DNA of 64,000 nucleotides, from assembly GCA_910589595.1 (NCBI GenBank), contig CAJUTM010000008.1:29972-93971 (forward strand), given 5' to 3'. Below, piece by piece: positions 49,695 through 58,631 of the stretch. Positions within the stretch are counted from its first letter, which is position 1. Every line of letters begins with the position of its first letter. The DNA is from an uncultured Eubacterium sp. (GTDB lineage: Bacteria; Bacillota; Clostridia; Lachnospirales; Lachnospiraceae). The notes under the pieces were generated by a model. That model had not been told where the DNA came from. It saw only the letters and a program-made list of their open reading frames with translations, and made no database searches. Made by a program: the position numbers and the translations under genes.

Positions 49695-51098
49695 TCACCC
49701 CTCTATCAGTTGCTTCACCACTTCATCCATATGCATTCCGCGCGAACCTTTTACGAGTATCCAGTCTCCAGACTCTTTGCGGCTCTTAATCGTCTCCGCC
49801 GCCTGTCCGTTATTCTCACAGGAAACAACTTCTATGCCGCTGTGCGCAGAAACATAGCCGGCAATCGCCTGCGTCTCCTGACCAACAACAACCAGCAGCG
49901 ATAATTGTCTGCCTCTGCCGGCCTCGTTCACAATAAATCGGGCGATTCCCTCATGTAACTCCCGGGACTGTTCCCCCAGTTCTAAAACATCGCCTAAAAC
50001 AGCCAGACGCCTGCCGTCGTCCGGATAATCAAACAGCGCGCGCAGATTGCCGACAATCGAATCGGGACTGGCATTATAAGTGTCGTCAATAATATGCACG
50101 CCTTCCCATTCATGGATGACTCCGCGCATTTGAATAGGGCGATATTCCTTTAACGCCTCTGCGGCCTGCTCCATTGGCACCTCATAGCGGAGAGCCAACA
50201 CCAGTGCCACAATCGCATTGTTGACATTGTGCGTACCCATGACGGACAATTCTACCGGAAACTGCCCCTGCGGATAATGAAATAAAAACTGCTGTCCGTC
50301 CTGCTGCGGCCGAACCTCATCTGCGTAATAAACACATCCCTCTTCCATTCCATAATATATAGTTTCACAATTGCCCTGACATCTGTCATAGGGAATATTT
50401 TCTCCGGACATCTCTTTCAAGTCGCCGTTGCCGCACACATACAACACGCCGTTTTCCGGAAAGTAAGTAATAATCTTCCCTTTTTCCGCACATATATTTT
50501 CTCGAGAGCCGAGATTTCCAATGTGCGACACGCCGATATTTGTCATAACCGCACAATCCGGTCTGGCAATTGCCGCCAGCCGCTCCATTTCCTGCGGCAT
50601 ACTGATTCCCATCTCGAAGACGGCTATCTCCGTGTCCTCTTCCAACTGAAACATCATAAGCGGTACGCCAATCTGACTGTTCAGATTGCGAAATGTTTTC
50701 AGCGTCTTATATTTTTTCTCCAGTACGGCGGCAATCATTTCTTTCGTCGTCGTCTTACCGACGCTTCCGGTAACGCCAATGACTGGAATGGAAAACAGAG
50801 AACGATACCATGCAGCAAAATCCTGCAGGGCGCGAAGCGTATCTTCCACATAAATGCACGCCCCTTCCGCACACGCCACATCCGTGCGGGAAGAAAACAC
50901 GCAGGAAGCCCCCTGCTCCAGAACTTCGGGAATGAAACGGTGCGCATCTACCCGTTCGCCGATAATCGGAACAAACAGCACTCCGGAGGCTGCTTCGCGG
51001 GAATCCGTCACCACCCCCGTTATCTCCTGTGTCTCATCTCCCCATGCGAGAGTTCCCGATACTGCTTTTACGATATCCTTAATTTGAATTGCTTTCAT
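49695..51098 (-). CDS. murF: UDP-N-acetylmuramoyl-tripeptide--D-alanyl-D-alanine ligase
   Basis: A 467-residue Mur ligase: ATP loop GVTGSVGKTTTKEMIAAVLE, FEMGISMPQEMERLA, NVNNAIVALVLALRYEV and DDTYNASPDS. It adds D-Ala-D-Ala to the peptidoglycan precursor. It follows dapB by 11 bases, joining meso-diaminopimelate synthesis with its use in the wall. Confidence 0.97.
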   Translation of the reverse strand: MKAIQIKDIVKAVSGTLAWGDETQEITGVVTDSREAASGVLFVPIIGERVDAHRFIPEVLEQGASCVFSSRTDVACAEGACIYVEDTLRALQDFAAWYRSLFSIPVIGVTGSVGKTTTKEMIAAVLEKKYKTLKTFRNLNSQIGVPLMMFQLEEDTEIAVFEMGISMPQEMERLAAIARPDCAVMTNIGVSHIGNLGSRENICAEKGKIITYFPENGVLYVCGNGDLKEMSGENIPYDRCQGNCETIYYGMEEGCVYYADEVRPQQDGQQFLFHYPQGQFPVELSVMGTHNVNNAIVALVLALRYEVPMEQAAEALKEYRPIQMRGVIHEWEGVHIIDDTYNASPDSIVGNLRALFDYPDDGRRLAVLGDVLELGEQSRELHEGIARFIVNEAGRGRQLSLLVVVGQETQAIAGYVSAHSGIEVVSCENNGQAAETIKSRKESGDWILVKGSRGMHMDEVVKQLIEG

Positions 51099-51109
51099 GC
51101 ATTCTCCCT

Positions 51110-51871
51110 CTAATTCGCCGCAATCACATCTGCCATGTCATAGCGTCCGCTTTCTTTTCCTTTCAAAAACTTAGCGGCGGCAACCGCTCCTTTTCCAAAG
51201 ACAGCCTTGCTGTACGCCGTATGGGAAAAAGTAATTACTTCGTCCGTACCGGCAAAAATAACGTCATGCTCGCCGACAATAGTTCCCCCGCGCACGGCAG
51301 AAAGCCCTAATTCCTTTTTGTCTCTCTTCTGACGCCTCTGCGAACGGTCATAAATATATTCGTATTGATTTCCCATCGCCTCGTTAATCGAATCTGCCAG
51401 CGCCAGCGCCGTTCCCGACGGCGCGTCCAGTTTCTGGTTATGGTGCTTTTCTACGATTTCCACATCAAAGCCCTCGCCGGCAAACACTTTCGCCGCATCC
51501 TGCAACAATTTTAACAGCGTGTTGATACCGAGGGACATATTAGCAGATTTCAAAATCGCCGCCTCTGTCGTCGCAGCCTCAATCTCCGCTAACTGTTCGT
51601 CGCTGTATCCGGTCGTGCAGAGCACTGCCGGAACTTTATGCTGTTTGCTGTAAGTGAGAATTTCTGTCAAAATCTTTGGTGTGGAAAAATCAATAATAGC
51701 ATCCGCCTCTACATTACAATCTGAAATGGATGAAAATACCGGAAAATCCGTCTGACCGTTATCTGCCATATCGATTCCCGCTACAATTTCCGCTTCCGGA
51801 TCATCCCTGACAATACCGGTAATCATCCTGCCCATTGCGCCGTTACATCCACACATAATTATTCGTGTCAT
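51110..51871 (-). CDS. dapB: 4-hydroxy-tetrahydrodipicolinate reductase
   Basis: A 253-residue DapB: nucleotide-binding CGCNGAMGRMI, ADAIIDFSTPKI, and the active-site EKHHNQKLDAPSGTALALAD. Second step of the lysine/diaminopimelate branch. 45 bases after dapA. Confidence 0.97.
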   Translation of the reverse strand: MTRIIMCGCNGAMGRMITGIVRDDPEAEIVAGIDMADNGQTDFPVFSSISDCNVEADAIIDFSTPKILTEILTYSKQHKVPAVLCTTGYSDEQLAEIEAATTEAAILKSANMSLGINTLLKLLQDAAKVFAGEGFDVEIVEKHHNQKLDAPSGTALALADSINEAMGNQYEYIYDRSQRRQKRDKKELGLSAVRGGTIVGEHDVIFAGTDEVITFSHTAYSKAVFGKGAVAAAKFLKGKESGRYDMADVIAAN

Positions 51872-51916
51872 CTCTCTCCTCCTGCTCGTGATTGTTCTCC
51901 TATCATGTTACTTCTA

Positions 51917-52807
51917 TCAATCTACACGGATGCCCGCCTTTTTCATTTCCTCCCGCAGACGTTCTGCATTCGCACTTTCCATTTCAGTCAATGGCAGACG
52001 CAGGCTTCCCACTTCCATACCCATAAAATTCATGGCACGTTTTACCGGAATCGGATTTACTTCGGAAAACAGCGCCTGAATAAGCGGAATATACGATAAC
52101 TGCAACTCACAGCTCTTCGCCGCGTCTCCCTGCAGATATCTTGCCGCAATATCATGCGTCTCTTTCGGCAGGATATTCGACAAGACGGAGATAACACCTT
52201 TTCCTCCGAGAGCCATTACCGCCGTAATCTGGTCATCATTGCCGGAATACAAATCTACGTTTCCTTTTGACAGGCTCATGACTTCCGCCACTTCGGAAAT
52301 ATCTCCGGTTGCGTCTTTGACCCCTGCAATATTTGGCACTTCGGTACATAAATCCACGACTGTCTGCGGCGTCATACGCGTGCCTGTGCGTCCGGGGATA
52401 TTATACAAAATAACCGGAATGGATACCGCGCCCGCAATCGCTTTAAAATGCGCTTTTAATCCGTTCTGCGTCGCCTTGTTGTAATACGGCGTCACTACCA
52501 GCAGACCGTCTGCACCGCATTTTTCCGCCTCTTTGGAAAGATAAATTGCCGAGGCCGTACAGTTAGAGCCGGTTCCCGCAATAACCGGAATCCGTCCGGC
52601 AACTACTTCACACGTATAGCGGATACATTCCAAATGCTCCTCTTCTGACAACGTAGACGCCTCGCCTGTCGTTCCGCATATAATAATCGCGTCCGTGGCA
52701 TTGGCTATCTGAAACTCCAACAGTTCTTTTAACTTCGCATAGTTTACACTTCCATCTTCGTTCATCGGTGTAACCAGCGCCACACCTGCTCCTTCAAATA
52801 TCGCCAT
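51917..52807 (-). CDS. dapA: 4-hydroxy-tetrahydrodipicolinate synthase
   Basis: A 296-residue aldolase-type TIM barrel: IICGTTGEASTLSEEEHLEC, YYNKATQNGLKAHFKAI, YNIPGRTGTRM and the Schiff-base Lys in IAGVKDATGD. It joins pyruvate and aspartate semialdehyde. First gene after a lysine riboswitch with terminator. Confidence 0.97.
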   Translation of the reverse strand: MAIFEGAGVALVTPMNEDGSVNYAKLKELLEFQIANATDAIIICGTTGEASTLSEEEHLECIRYTCEVVAGRIPVIAGTGSNCTASAIYLSKEAEKCGADGLLVVTPYYNKATQNGLKAHFKAIAGAVSIPVILYNIPGRTGTRMTPQTVVDLCTEVPNIAGVKDATGDISEVAEVMSLSKGNVDLYSGNDDQITAVMALGGKGVISVLSNILPKETHDIAARYLQGDAAKSCELQLSYIPLIQALFSEVNPIPVKRAMNFMGMEVGSLRLPLTEMESANAERLREEMKKAGIRVD

Positions 52808-52826
52808 TTCCTTTCATCCTTTCTTC

Positions 52827-52862
52827 AATAAAAAATAGGAGTTAACCTCGTGCTAACTCCTA
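52827..52862 (-). terminator. terminator of the lysine riboswitch
   Basis: TAGGAGTTA ... TAACTCCTA stem (52836-52862) followed on the minus strand by TTTTTTATTG, between the aptamer and the dapA ribosome site. Confidence 0.9.
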
Positions 52863-52877
52863 ATATTTCATAATCAT

Positions 52878-53042
52878 GAGTAGCACTCCATCATTGCGAT
52901 GACAGTCGCATGGTTATTCACCATACGCCCAGAAAGAAAATCTACAGGTATTTTCCCCCTTCGGCAGATGTTCCTTTCACGACTCTTCTCTCATGCCTGC
53001 CATGTCCAAGCCGTTACTGATAAAATCTGCGCCTCTACTTAC
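52878..53042 (-). promoter_or_regulatory. lysine riboswitch (L-box) controlling dapA
   Basis: On the minus strand the conserved L-box blocks appear in order: GTAGAGGCGC (5' strand of P1/P2), AGTAA, GAAAGGAA, GCCGAAGGGG, CTGGGC, GGTGAATAACCATG, GCGACTGTCATCG and TGGAGTGCTAC (3' strand of P1). The position before dapA and the following terminator fit repression of the operon by lysine. Confidence 0.95.
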
Positions 53043-53049
53043 ATGTATA

Positions 53050-53078
53050 AGAATATCACTCTTCCCCTTACAGGTCAA
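53050..53078 (-). promoter_or_regulatory. promoter of the lysine-riboswitch operon
   Basis: -35 TTGACC (53073-53078), 17-base spacer, -10 TATTCT (53050-53055). The -35 box is made from the last codons of ssb. Confidence 0.7.
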
Positions 53079-53760
53079 GAGTTTCTTCCCCGTCTTCTTC
53101 TGAAATTTCAGACGCGGCAATCACCTCTCCGCTCTCCTCAACACGCTCTAACTTGCTGACGGAAATCTCATAGGCGATTCTTGTCTCATATTCCTCATCC
53201 CCTACTTGCTTTTGATACTCTCTGCTCTGGATTCTGCCCCATAACTGGACATGTTCACCAACTTCAAACCCATCCGCATATCGGGCATTCCGTCCCCAGC
53301 AGATACATGGGATATAATCCGATTTACCGTAAGAGCGGTTTACTGCCACAAGCAAGTCCGCAATTTCCCTGCCCAAAGGCGTTTTCCGGTATACAGGAGG
53401 TTTACACAAATAGCCGTCGAGAAATATGTAGTTTGGTTTCTCGACTTCATTCTCTAATTCGTCCACACGTACGTCACGGACAAAAACAGAGAGTACAAGA
53501 CGGTTATGATTCTCTTCATGGCGGTTATAGGAGCGGAACTGACCGCTTGCTTCCATATACATCCCGCGGTAATCTTTTGTTATATCAATTAACCGTTCCG
53601 ATATCATAAGCGGTATCGTATCAAACACCTGACTCAATCGTTTTACCGAAAGGTAAACCATATAAAATCCTTCGCCATAGACCTCATGACTAAAGGTAAA
53701 ATCACTGACTACCTCACCATAAATATTCACTTGATTGTTCCCTAAAATCTTATCTGCCAT
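53068..53760 (-). CDS. single-stranded DNA-binding protein with two OB folds
   Basis: A 230-residue protein. Two OB-type segments can be seen: about 5-90 (NQVNIYGEVVSDFTFSHEVY) and about 105-205 (NYIFLDGYLCKPPVYRKTPL, then IPCICWGRNARYADGF), the second matching the SSB pattern of -PVYRKTPxGREIADLLVAVN. The tail is acidic (SEEDGEETLDL) but lacks the canonical DDDIPF tip. It resembles the SSB-like proteins found singly in Lachnospiraceae; it may be the housekeeping or an extra SSB. The dapA operon promoter overlaps its 3' end. Confidence 0.75.
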   Translation of the reverse strand: MADKILGNNQVNIYGEVVSDFTFSHEVYGEGFYMVYLSVKRLSQVFDTIPLMISERLIDITKDYRGMYMEASGQFRSYNRHEENHNRLVLSVFVRDVRVDELENEVEKPNYIFLDGYLCKPPVYRKTPLGREIADLLVAVNRSYGKSDYIPCICWGRNARYADGFEVGEHVQLWGRIQSREYQKQVGDEEYETRIAYEISVSKLERVEESGEVIAASEISEEDGEETLDL

Positions 53761-53885
53761 ATTTAAATGACCCCCTTTGTTTATTTGCTGCTCTTCTCAA
53801 GCATTTTTCTATACATAGTATATATATGCGGGAATATTTCATTTTAGAACTATTTTTTTCCGCTTTTCTCCCTTGTGTGTCTGAA

Positions 53886-53914
53886 AGAATAACATATACA
53901 AACAAATTTTGCAA
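53886..53914 (-). promoter_or_regulatory. promoter of ssb-like gene
   Basis: -35 TTGCAA (53909-53914), 17-base spacer, -10 TATTCT (53886-53891), about 125 bases before the start codon. The leader between is AT-rich with no other feature seen. Confidence 0.5.
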
Positions 53915-53959
53915 CATCAAATATCTCTTTTTAATCGGAAGCTTCATGGTAAAAACATT

Positions 53960-54006
53960 CCTCTAGTGAAAATGGGCAGCCCCCTCACTGAACAAGACTA
54001 CCCATT
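53960..54006 (-). terminator. terminator of ilvN-ilvC
   Basis: Stem AATGGGTAG/CTGCCCATT (53998-54006 with 53967-53975, one mismatch) with an inner G-rich loop, 13 bases after the ilvC stop; only a weak U-run (TTTCAC) follows. Confidence 0.55.
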
Positions 54007-54019
54007 CATTTAATACCCT

Positions 54020-55042
54020 TTAGTTATTAATTAATTTGTCTTCACCATTCCAACTATATAACTTCCGAATGTCTTCACCAACAAGCTCTGACTGGTGCTC
54101 GGAAGCCAGCTTTCTCATTGCCTTAAAGTGAGCCTGACCGCCTGCCTCTGACATATCCAGCAAAAATTCTTTGGCAAAAGAACCATCCTGAATATCGGAA
54201 AGTATTTTTTTCATTGCTTTCTTCGTGTCCTCTGTAATAATCTTCGGACCGGTTACATAATCACCATATTCCGCCGTATTGGAAATGGAATATCTCATGC
54301 CCGCAAATCCACTCTGATAAATCAAATCTACAATCAGCTTCATCTCATGGATACACTCGAAGTAGGCATTACGCGGGTCGTATCCTGCCTCACACAAAGT
54401 CTCAAATCCCGCCTGCATTAATGCACAGACACCGCCGCAAAGAACTGCCTGCTCACCAAACAAGTCGGTCTCCGTCTCCGTTCTGAAATCGGTCTCCAGC
54501 ACGCCGGCTCTTGCTCCGCCAATTGCTAACGCATAAGCTAACGCTTTTTCTTTTGCTTTTCCCGTTGCGTCCTGATGTACGGCAATCAGACACGGAACTC
54601 CCTTGTCTGCCTGATATTCACTGCGAACAGTATGTCCCGGCCCTTTCGGTGCAATCATCGTTACATCTACGTCTGCCGGTGGAACAATCTGGTTGAAATG
54701 AATGTTAAAACCATGAGCAAACATCAGCATATTGCCTGCCTCCAGATTTGGCTCAATGGATTCTTTGTACAGGGCAGCCTGCAATTCATCATTAATCAAA
54801 ATCATAATGATATCTGCTTTTTTAGCGGCTTCTGCCGCCGTATATACTTCAAATCCCTGTTCCTCTGCTCTCTTCCATGATTTGGAACCCTCATAAAGTC
54901 CGATAATTACATGGCATCCGGATTCCTTTGCATTCAATGCATGTGCATGTCCCTGACTGCCATATCCGATAACGGCGATGGTCTGGCCATCCAATGCAGC
55001 TAAATTACAGTCATCCTGATAATAAATCTTTGCTTCTGACAT
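54020..55042 (-). CDS. ilvC: ketol-acid reductoisomerase
   Basis: A 340-residue class I KARI: NADPH-binding VIGYGSQGHAHALNAKESG, APKGPGHTVRSEY and the metal-binding E/D set in the knotted C-terminal domain (DLFGEQAVLCGG, CIHEMKLIVDL). Second common step to valine, leucine and isoleucine. The frame opens two codons earlier with GTG; ATG 55042 is 8 bases from AGGAGG. Confidence 0.97.
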   Translation of the reverse strand: MSEAKIYYQDDCNLAALDGQTIAVIGYGSQGHAHALNAKESGCHVIIGLYEGSKSWKRAEEQGFEVYTAAEAAKKADIIMILINDELQAALYKESIEPNLEAGNMLMFAHGFNIHFNQIVPPADVDVTMIAPKGPGHTVRSEYQADKGVPCLIAVHQDATGKAKEKALAYALAIGGARAGVLETDFRTETETDLFGEQAVLCGGVCALMQAGFETLCEAGYDPRNAYFECIHEMKLIVDLIYQSGFAGMRYSISNTAEYGDYVTGPKIITEDTKKAMKKILSDIQDGSFAKEFLLDMSEAGGQAHFKAMRKLASEHQSELVGEDIRKLYSWNGEDKLINN

Positions 55043-55119
55043 ATTCACAGCCTCCTAAATATTTTGTATTTAAAGCCTATCCGGGTGTATGAAACCCCGT
55101 GGATGGTTTTCAAAAAATG

Positions 55120-55620
55120 TTATACTGACTTCTGTTCGTCATAAAATCCTCTCGCCAGTCCGGAAATACCCGTACGAACCAGCTCTTTAATCTCATAACC
55201 TTCAATCAGCTTAATAAAAGCATCCAGCTTTTCCTGATTTCCCGTCAATTCAATCATCATCGAATTATCCGCTACATCAACAATCTTAGCGCGGAATATT
55301 TCTACAATCGCATTAATCGCCGGTCTGGCCTCACGATTAGCTTCCACTTTTACTAAAATCAGCTCGCGGCACACAGATGCTTCACCAGTCAATTGTTTTA
55401 CGGATTTCACATCTTCCAGCTTATTCACCTGTTTCTCAATCTGCTCTAAAACGATATCATCACCGGTCACTGATACAGTCATACGTGAAAAGGCAGGATT
55501 TTCCGTCTCGCCAACTGTCAGACTGTCAATGTTGTAGCCACGGCGGCTGAACAATCCCGTAACCCGGCTCAGTACACCCGAAGTATTATTTACCAATATG
55601 GACAGAACCACTTTACTCAT
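55120..55620 (-). CDS. ilvN: acetolactate synthase small (regulatory) subunit
   Basis: A 166-residue protein with the N-terminal ACT domain (NNTSGVLSRVTGLFSRRGYN IDSLTV across residues 11-36) and the C-terminal half of IlvH type. It gives valine feedback to the large subunit, whose gene is not in the window. 77 bases upstream of ilvC. Confidence 0.95.
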   Translation of the reverse strand: MSKVVLSILVNNTSGVLSRVTGLFSRRGYNIDSLTVGETENPAFSRMTVSVTGDDIVLEQIEKQVNKLEDVKSVKQLTGEASVCRELILVKVEANREARPAINAIVEIFRAKIVDVADNSMMIELTGNQEKLDAFIKLIEGYEIKELVRTGISGLARGFYDEQKSV

Positions 55621-55671
55621 GTGTTTCTTCCCCCTTTTATCAAGATAAATCGTCTTTCTGACACTCTCTCC

Positions 55672-55700
55672 ATTGTAGCAACATCGCGGAATATTGTCAA
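55672..55700 (-). promoter_or_regulatory. promoter of ilvN-ilvC
   Basis: -35 TTGACA (55695-55700), 17-base spacer, -10 TACAAT (55672-55677). The -35 box contains the stop codon of the LCP gene. Confidence 0.75.
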
Positions 55701-56722
55701 CTCTTAAAGAGGAACTTCTTTAATGCCGCCTTATTTGCTGACAAATCCGGTACTAGACATTGGTCCCCGCGAATCTTCTGCGACGTATATCCCCCCTCAA
55801 TCGGCAGGCTGAATTGATGCAGCTTTGTTGTTCCCATGCGGAAAATCGTCATCAGATAAGTGTAAACTTCATCCTTATCAATATCCGTCTTGATATTTGG
55901 CATGATTACCTCCGCCAGTTTCAACAGCTCATCCGGCGACAACTGTCTGGCTTTTTTTAAAACTGCCTGTATCGTGAGACGCTGGCGCTCCGTCCGTCCG
56001 TAATCGTCTCCTTTTCCGCTGGCCGTATAAACCCCCGGCAAACGACCATCCGGCTGCCTTTTGCCATGACGGATACGGCAATATCCCAGCGCCTGATAAC
56101 CATTGAATATCTGCTTTCCCTTTTTCACTGCCCGATACTTTCTTCTCTTAATGTAATTTGTCTGGCGCAGATTAATAGCTTCTGATTCTGTCAGATTCAC
56201 TTCAACGCCGCCAAGTTCATCAATAACATTGACAAATGCATCAAAGTTTACTTCCATATAGCCATCCATCTTGATGCCAAAATTTTTCACAAGCGTCTTA
56301 TATAACAGCTTGATGCCTCCAAACGAGTACGCTGCATTTAATTTCCTGCCGCCATAACCGGGAATATCCACATACATATCCCGCATTAAAGATGTTAGCT
56401 TTAACTTATTGTGTTTGATGTCCATCGTAGCAATCATCATCGAATCCGAACGCCTATCCACGTCTTTGTCCTGCTCGTCATTGTTTTTATCCGCACCAAC
56501 TAACAATATATTAACCACATCGGTATCACTGTCCAGTTTGTATTGGCTTAAATCCATATCGGATATCGTTCCCGAATTATCAAAATTCATTAGCGCAAGC
56601 ATGCTGTCACTCGTATGCTTGACATAGGCAAGAGCGCTGCCCGCCGTCATGGAAATCAAAATTCCCAACACCAAAAACACCCTCGCTACAATCTTTCCCT
56701 TTCTTCTTCCTTTCCTCGCCAT
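55697..56722 (-). CDS. LytR-CpsA-Psr (LCP) family cell-wall glycopolymer ligase
   Basis: A 341-residue membrane-anchored protein: short basic N-terminus, one helix (about 12-33), then the LCP domain with RRSDSMMIATMDIKHNKLKL, TSLMRDMYVDIPGYG and LNAAYSFGGIKLLYKTL, and a conserved Arg in YCRIRHGKRQPDG. LCP enzymes attach teichoic acids or capsule-like polymers to peptidoglycan. It follows two glycosyltransferase genes, which supports a wall polysaccharide role. Confidence 0.93.
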   Translation of the reverse strand: MARKGRRKGKIVARVFLVLGILISMTAGSALAYVKHTSDSMLALMNFDNSGTISDMDLSQYKLDSDTDVVNILLVGADKNNDEQDKDVDRRSDSMMIATMDIKHNKLKLTSLMRDMYVDIPGYGGRKLNAAYSFGGIKLLYKTLVKNFGIKMDGYMEVNFDAFVNVIDELGGVEVNLTESEAINLRQTNYIKRRKYRAVKKGKQIFNGYQALGYCRIRHGKRQPDGRLPGVYTASGKGDDYGRTERQRLTIQAVLKKARQLSPDELLKLAEVIMPNIKTDIDKDEVYTYLMTIFRMGTTKLHQFSLPIEGGYTSQKIRGDQCLVPDLSANKAALKKFLFKS

Positions 56723-56764
56723 GTTCTCACCCTTTCCTTATCTACTGTTGATTGCCGTGTCCAA

Positions 56765-57688
56765 CTACATCATTAACAGCAACCCGACATTGCGTACGAA
56801 ACCGCTCTTGTAAAATCCATTGGCAATCAGCCGTATGCGTCTGCCAAACCACCCCTGTCTTTCAATGCCGGCAAATTGTTCGGCAATGCGGATTTGTTCC
56901 GCTGTCATCTGCTGACGGAAACATTTTAAAAAAGCCGCTCCCTGCCGATACGTCCGCTGTAATACACCGCGCTGTCTCTTTATATGCGATACCCGCTCCC
57001 TGACATACCCGCCATACGCCTCTCCGCCAATCATGTTGCCGCTATGCTGCCGGTACAACAAGGTCGGCTCGTCCAAATATTCAATTCTTCCAAAATGGCT
57101 GCAAATCAATGCCAGCCACCAGTCATGCACACGGATTTCTTCCGGCAGTTCATGTAAATAATCACGCATTTTTCCATTGACCATAATCGTACAGCCAATA
57201 CACTTATTTTCCATAAAAAGATGTGGTGTGTCAACCTTTTTCGTATTCAAATGTGAAGTCGCATGAAATCGCCCCAGTTTTTGGCGGGTTTCACTGTCGT
57301 AATTCATAGCGTCACTGTAAACTAAAACGGGGACATTGGCGTTTTCTCTCTCTGTCTGTTTCATTTTGTCCAGCGTCCGCTCCACTTTATCGTTATACCA
57401 GATGTCATCCTGGTCACATAACATCATATAGGAGGCGCGGCTTCTCTGCAGCGCCTTTAAAAAATTTTTCACATACCCCTGATTCGTCTCATTCCTGTGC
57501 AGTGAAAACCGTTTATCCTTTTCACAATATTCTTCGGCAATCGCCAGTGTCTCGTCTGAAGAACCATCATCACAAATCTCTACTGCAATATTTTCGTAAC
57601 TCTGCGATAACAAAGAATCTAATTGTTCTCTCAAAAACTTTTCTCCATTATAAGTGGCTACCACAATAAGAACCGTATCCTGTTTCAC
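56765..57688 (-). CDS. family 2 glycosyltransferase
   Basis: A 307-residue GT-A protein: VVATYNGEKFLREQLDSLLS at the start, CDDGSSDETLAIAEEY, and the metal motif MLCDQDDIWY, as in alpha-L-rhamnosyl- or galactosyltransferases of wall polymers. GTG 57688 is the likely start (GGAGGG 7 bases away) and overlaps the stop of the previous gene by four bases (GTGA). Confidence 0.9.
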   Translation of the reverse strand: MKQDTVLIVVATYNGEKFLREQLDSLLSQSYENIAVEICDDGSSDETLAIAEEYCEKDKRFSLHRNETNQGYVKNFLKALQRSRASYMMLCDQDDIWYNDKVERTLDKMKQTERENANVPVLVYSDAMNYDSETRQKLGRFHATSHLNTKKVDTPHLFMENKCIGCTIMVNGKMRDYLHELPEEIRVHDWWLALICSHFGRIEYLDEPTLLYRQHSGNMIGGEAYGGYVRERVSHIKRQRGVLQRTYRQGAAFLKCFRQQMTAEQIRIAEQFAGIERQGWFGRRIRLIANGFYKSGFVRNVGLLLMM

Positions 57689-58611
57689 TTCCCATCCCTC
57701 CAATACGACTTATTCATTGACATCCTGCGCACAAGCCAAAGTGGGAGGCTTTTATATTTTTTCCCAAAACGATATCCTAAAAATTTGAATCCACTCTGCA
57801 AAACTAAATCCGGAATTAAATACCATTTTCCGTTCTTCATCAAATATTTCATCGTATCTTTGACAAGACGCACGCCTTCTGTCTCTGATTTTACACCGTC
57901 AAAAATTTCCTTATACTGACGCTGCGAAACGGCCAAATCAAAGTTTCTTGTAAACTGTTGGCGGTAAGTATATTTATGCGCATGTACAACTTCTGCTTCC
58001 GCAACATAGGCAATCTTATATCCCGCACCGATTATATGTGCCGCCATAATCATGTCTTCATTAAAAATCGTATGAAGCACAAAACCTCCCATCTCTTCAT
58101 AAACACGCTTCCGGTACATCGCACAGACATTAGAGCAGAAATAAGTTTTTATTCCCAAGTGCGGTAAATCCTCCCGGCTTTTTATACTGCTACTGTCCGG
58201 ATAATTGAATCGCCGGGTATACTGCTCTATAATTCCTGTCCGTTCTGTCGGCAATTGTCTGGCATATGCGGTGGCAACCGCCTCTTCTTCCAGCGCACCC
58301 AGCATTTTCTCTATGAGAAATTCATCTACGGGAACAGCATCCTGTGTCATAAAGAGCATAAATTCAGCCTGCGACAATGCGGCTCCCTGATTTCTTGTTC
58401 CCCCATGGTCAAAGTCTTTCTTCTCAACAGGCGTAATAACAGCATTTTCCAGCGTCTGCAAAAGATTCCGTACTTTCACATCTTCTTCTGTGCCCGTCAA
58501 TGTCTGCATAAAGAAAATATGAGCGGGCTGTACGGTCTGTTCTTTTAGTCTTTCAATAAGCCGCTCCAGCTTTTCGTCCGGACGGTACACCGGAATGATT
58601 ACATCTACCAT
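57685..58611 (-). CDS. family 2 glycosyltransferase, rhamnosyltransferase-like
   Basis: A 308-residue GT-A protein: VDVIIPVYRPDEKLERLIER, the rhamnosyltransferase-like motif DFDHGGTRNQGAALSQAEF, MTQDAVP as the DXD-type site and FNEDMIMAAHIIGAGY. It probably adds rhamnose or a similar sugar to a wall polysaccharide. Starts 20 bases after metH, ahead of the second transferase and LCP gene. Confidence 0.88.
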   Translation of the reverse strand: MVDVIIPVYRPDEKLERLIERLKEQTVQPAHIFFMQTLTGTEEDVKVRNLLQTLENAVITPVEKKDFDHGGTRNQGAALSQAEFMLFMTQDAVPVDEFLIEKMLGALEEEAVATAYARQLPTERTGIIEQYTRRFNYPDSSSIKSREDLPHLGIKTYFCSNVCAMYRKRVYEEMGGFVLHTIFNEDMIMAAHIIGAGYKIAYVAEAEVVHAHKYTYRQQFTRNFDLAVSQRQYKEIFDGVKSETEGVRLVKDTMKYLMKNGKWYLIPDLVLQSGFKFLGYRFGKKYKSLPLWLVRRMSMNKSYWRDGK

Positions 58612-58631
58612 ACCTTTTCCTCTCCTTTGCG

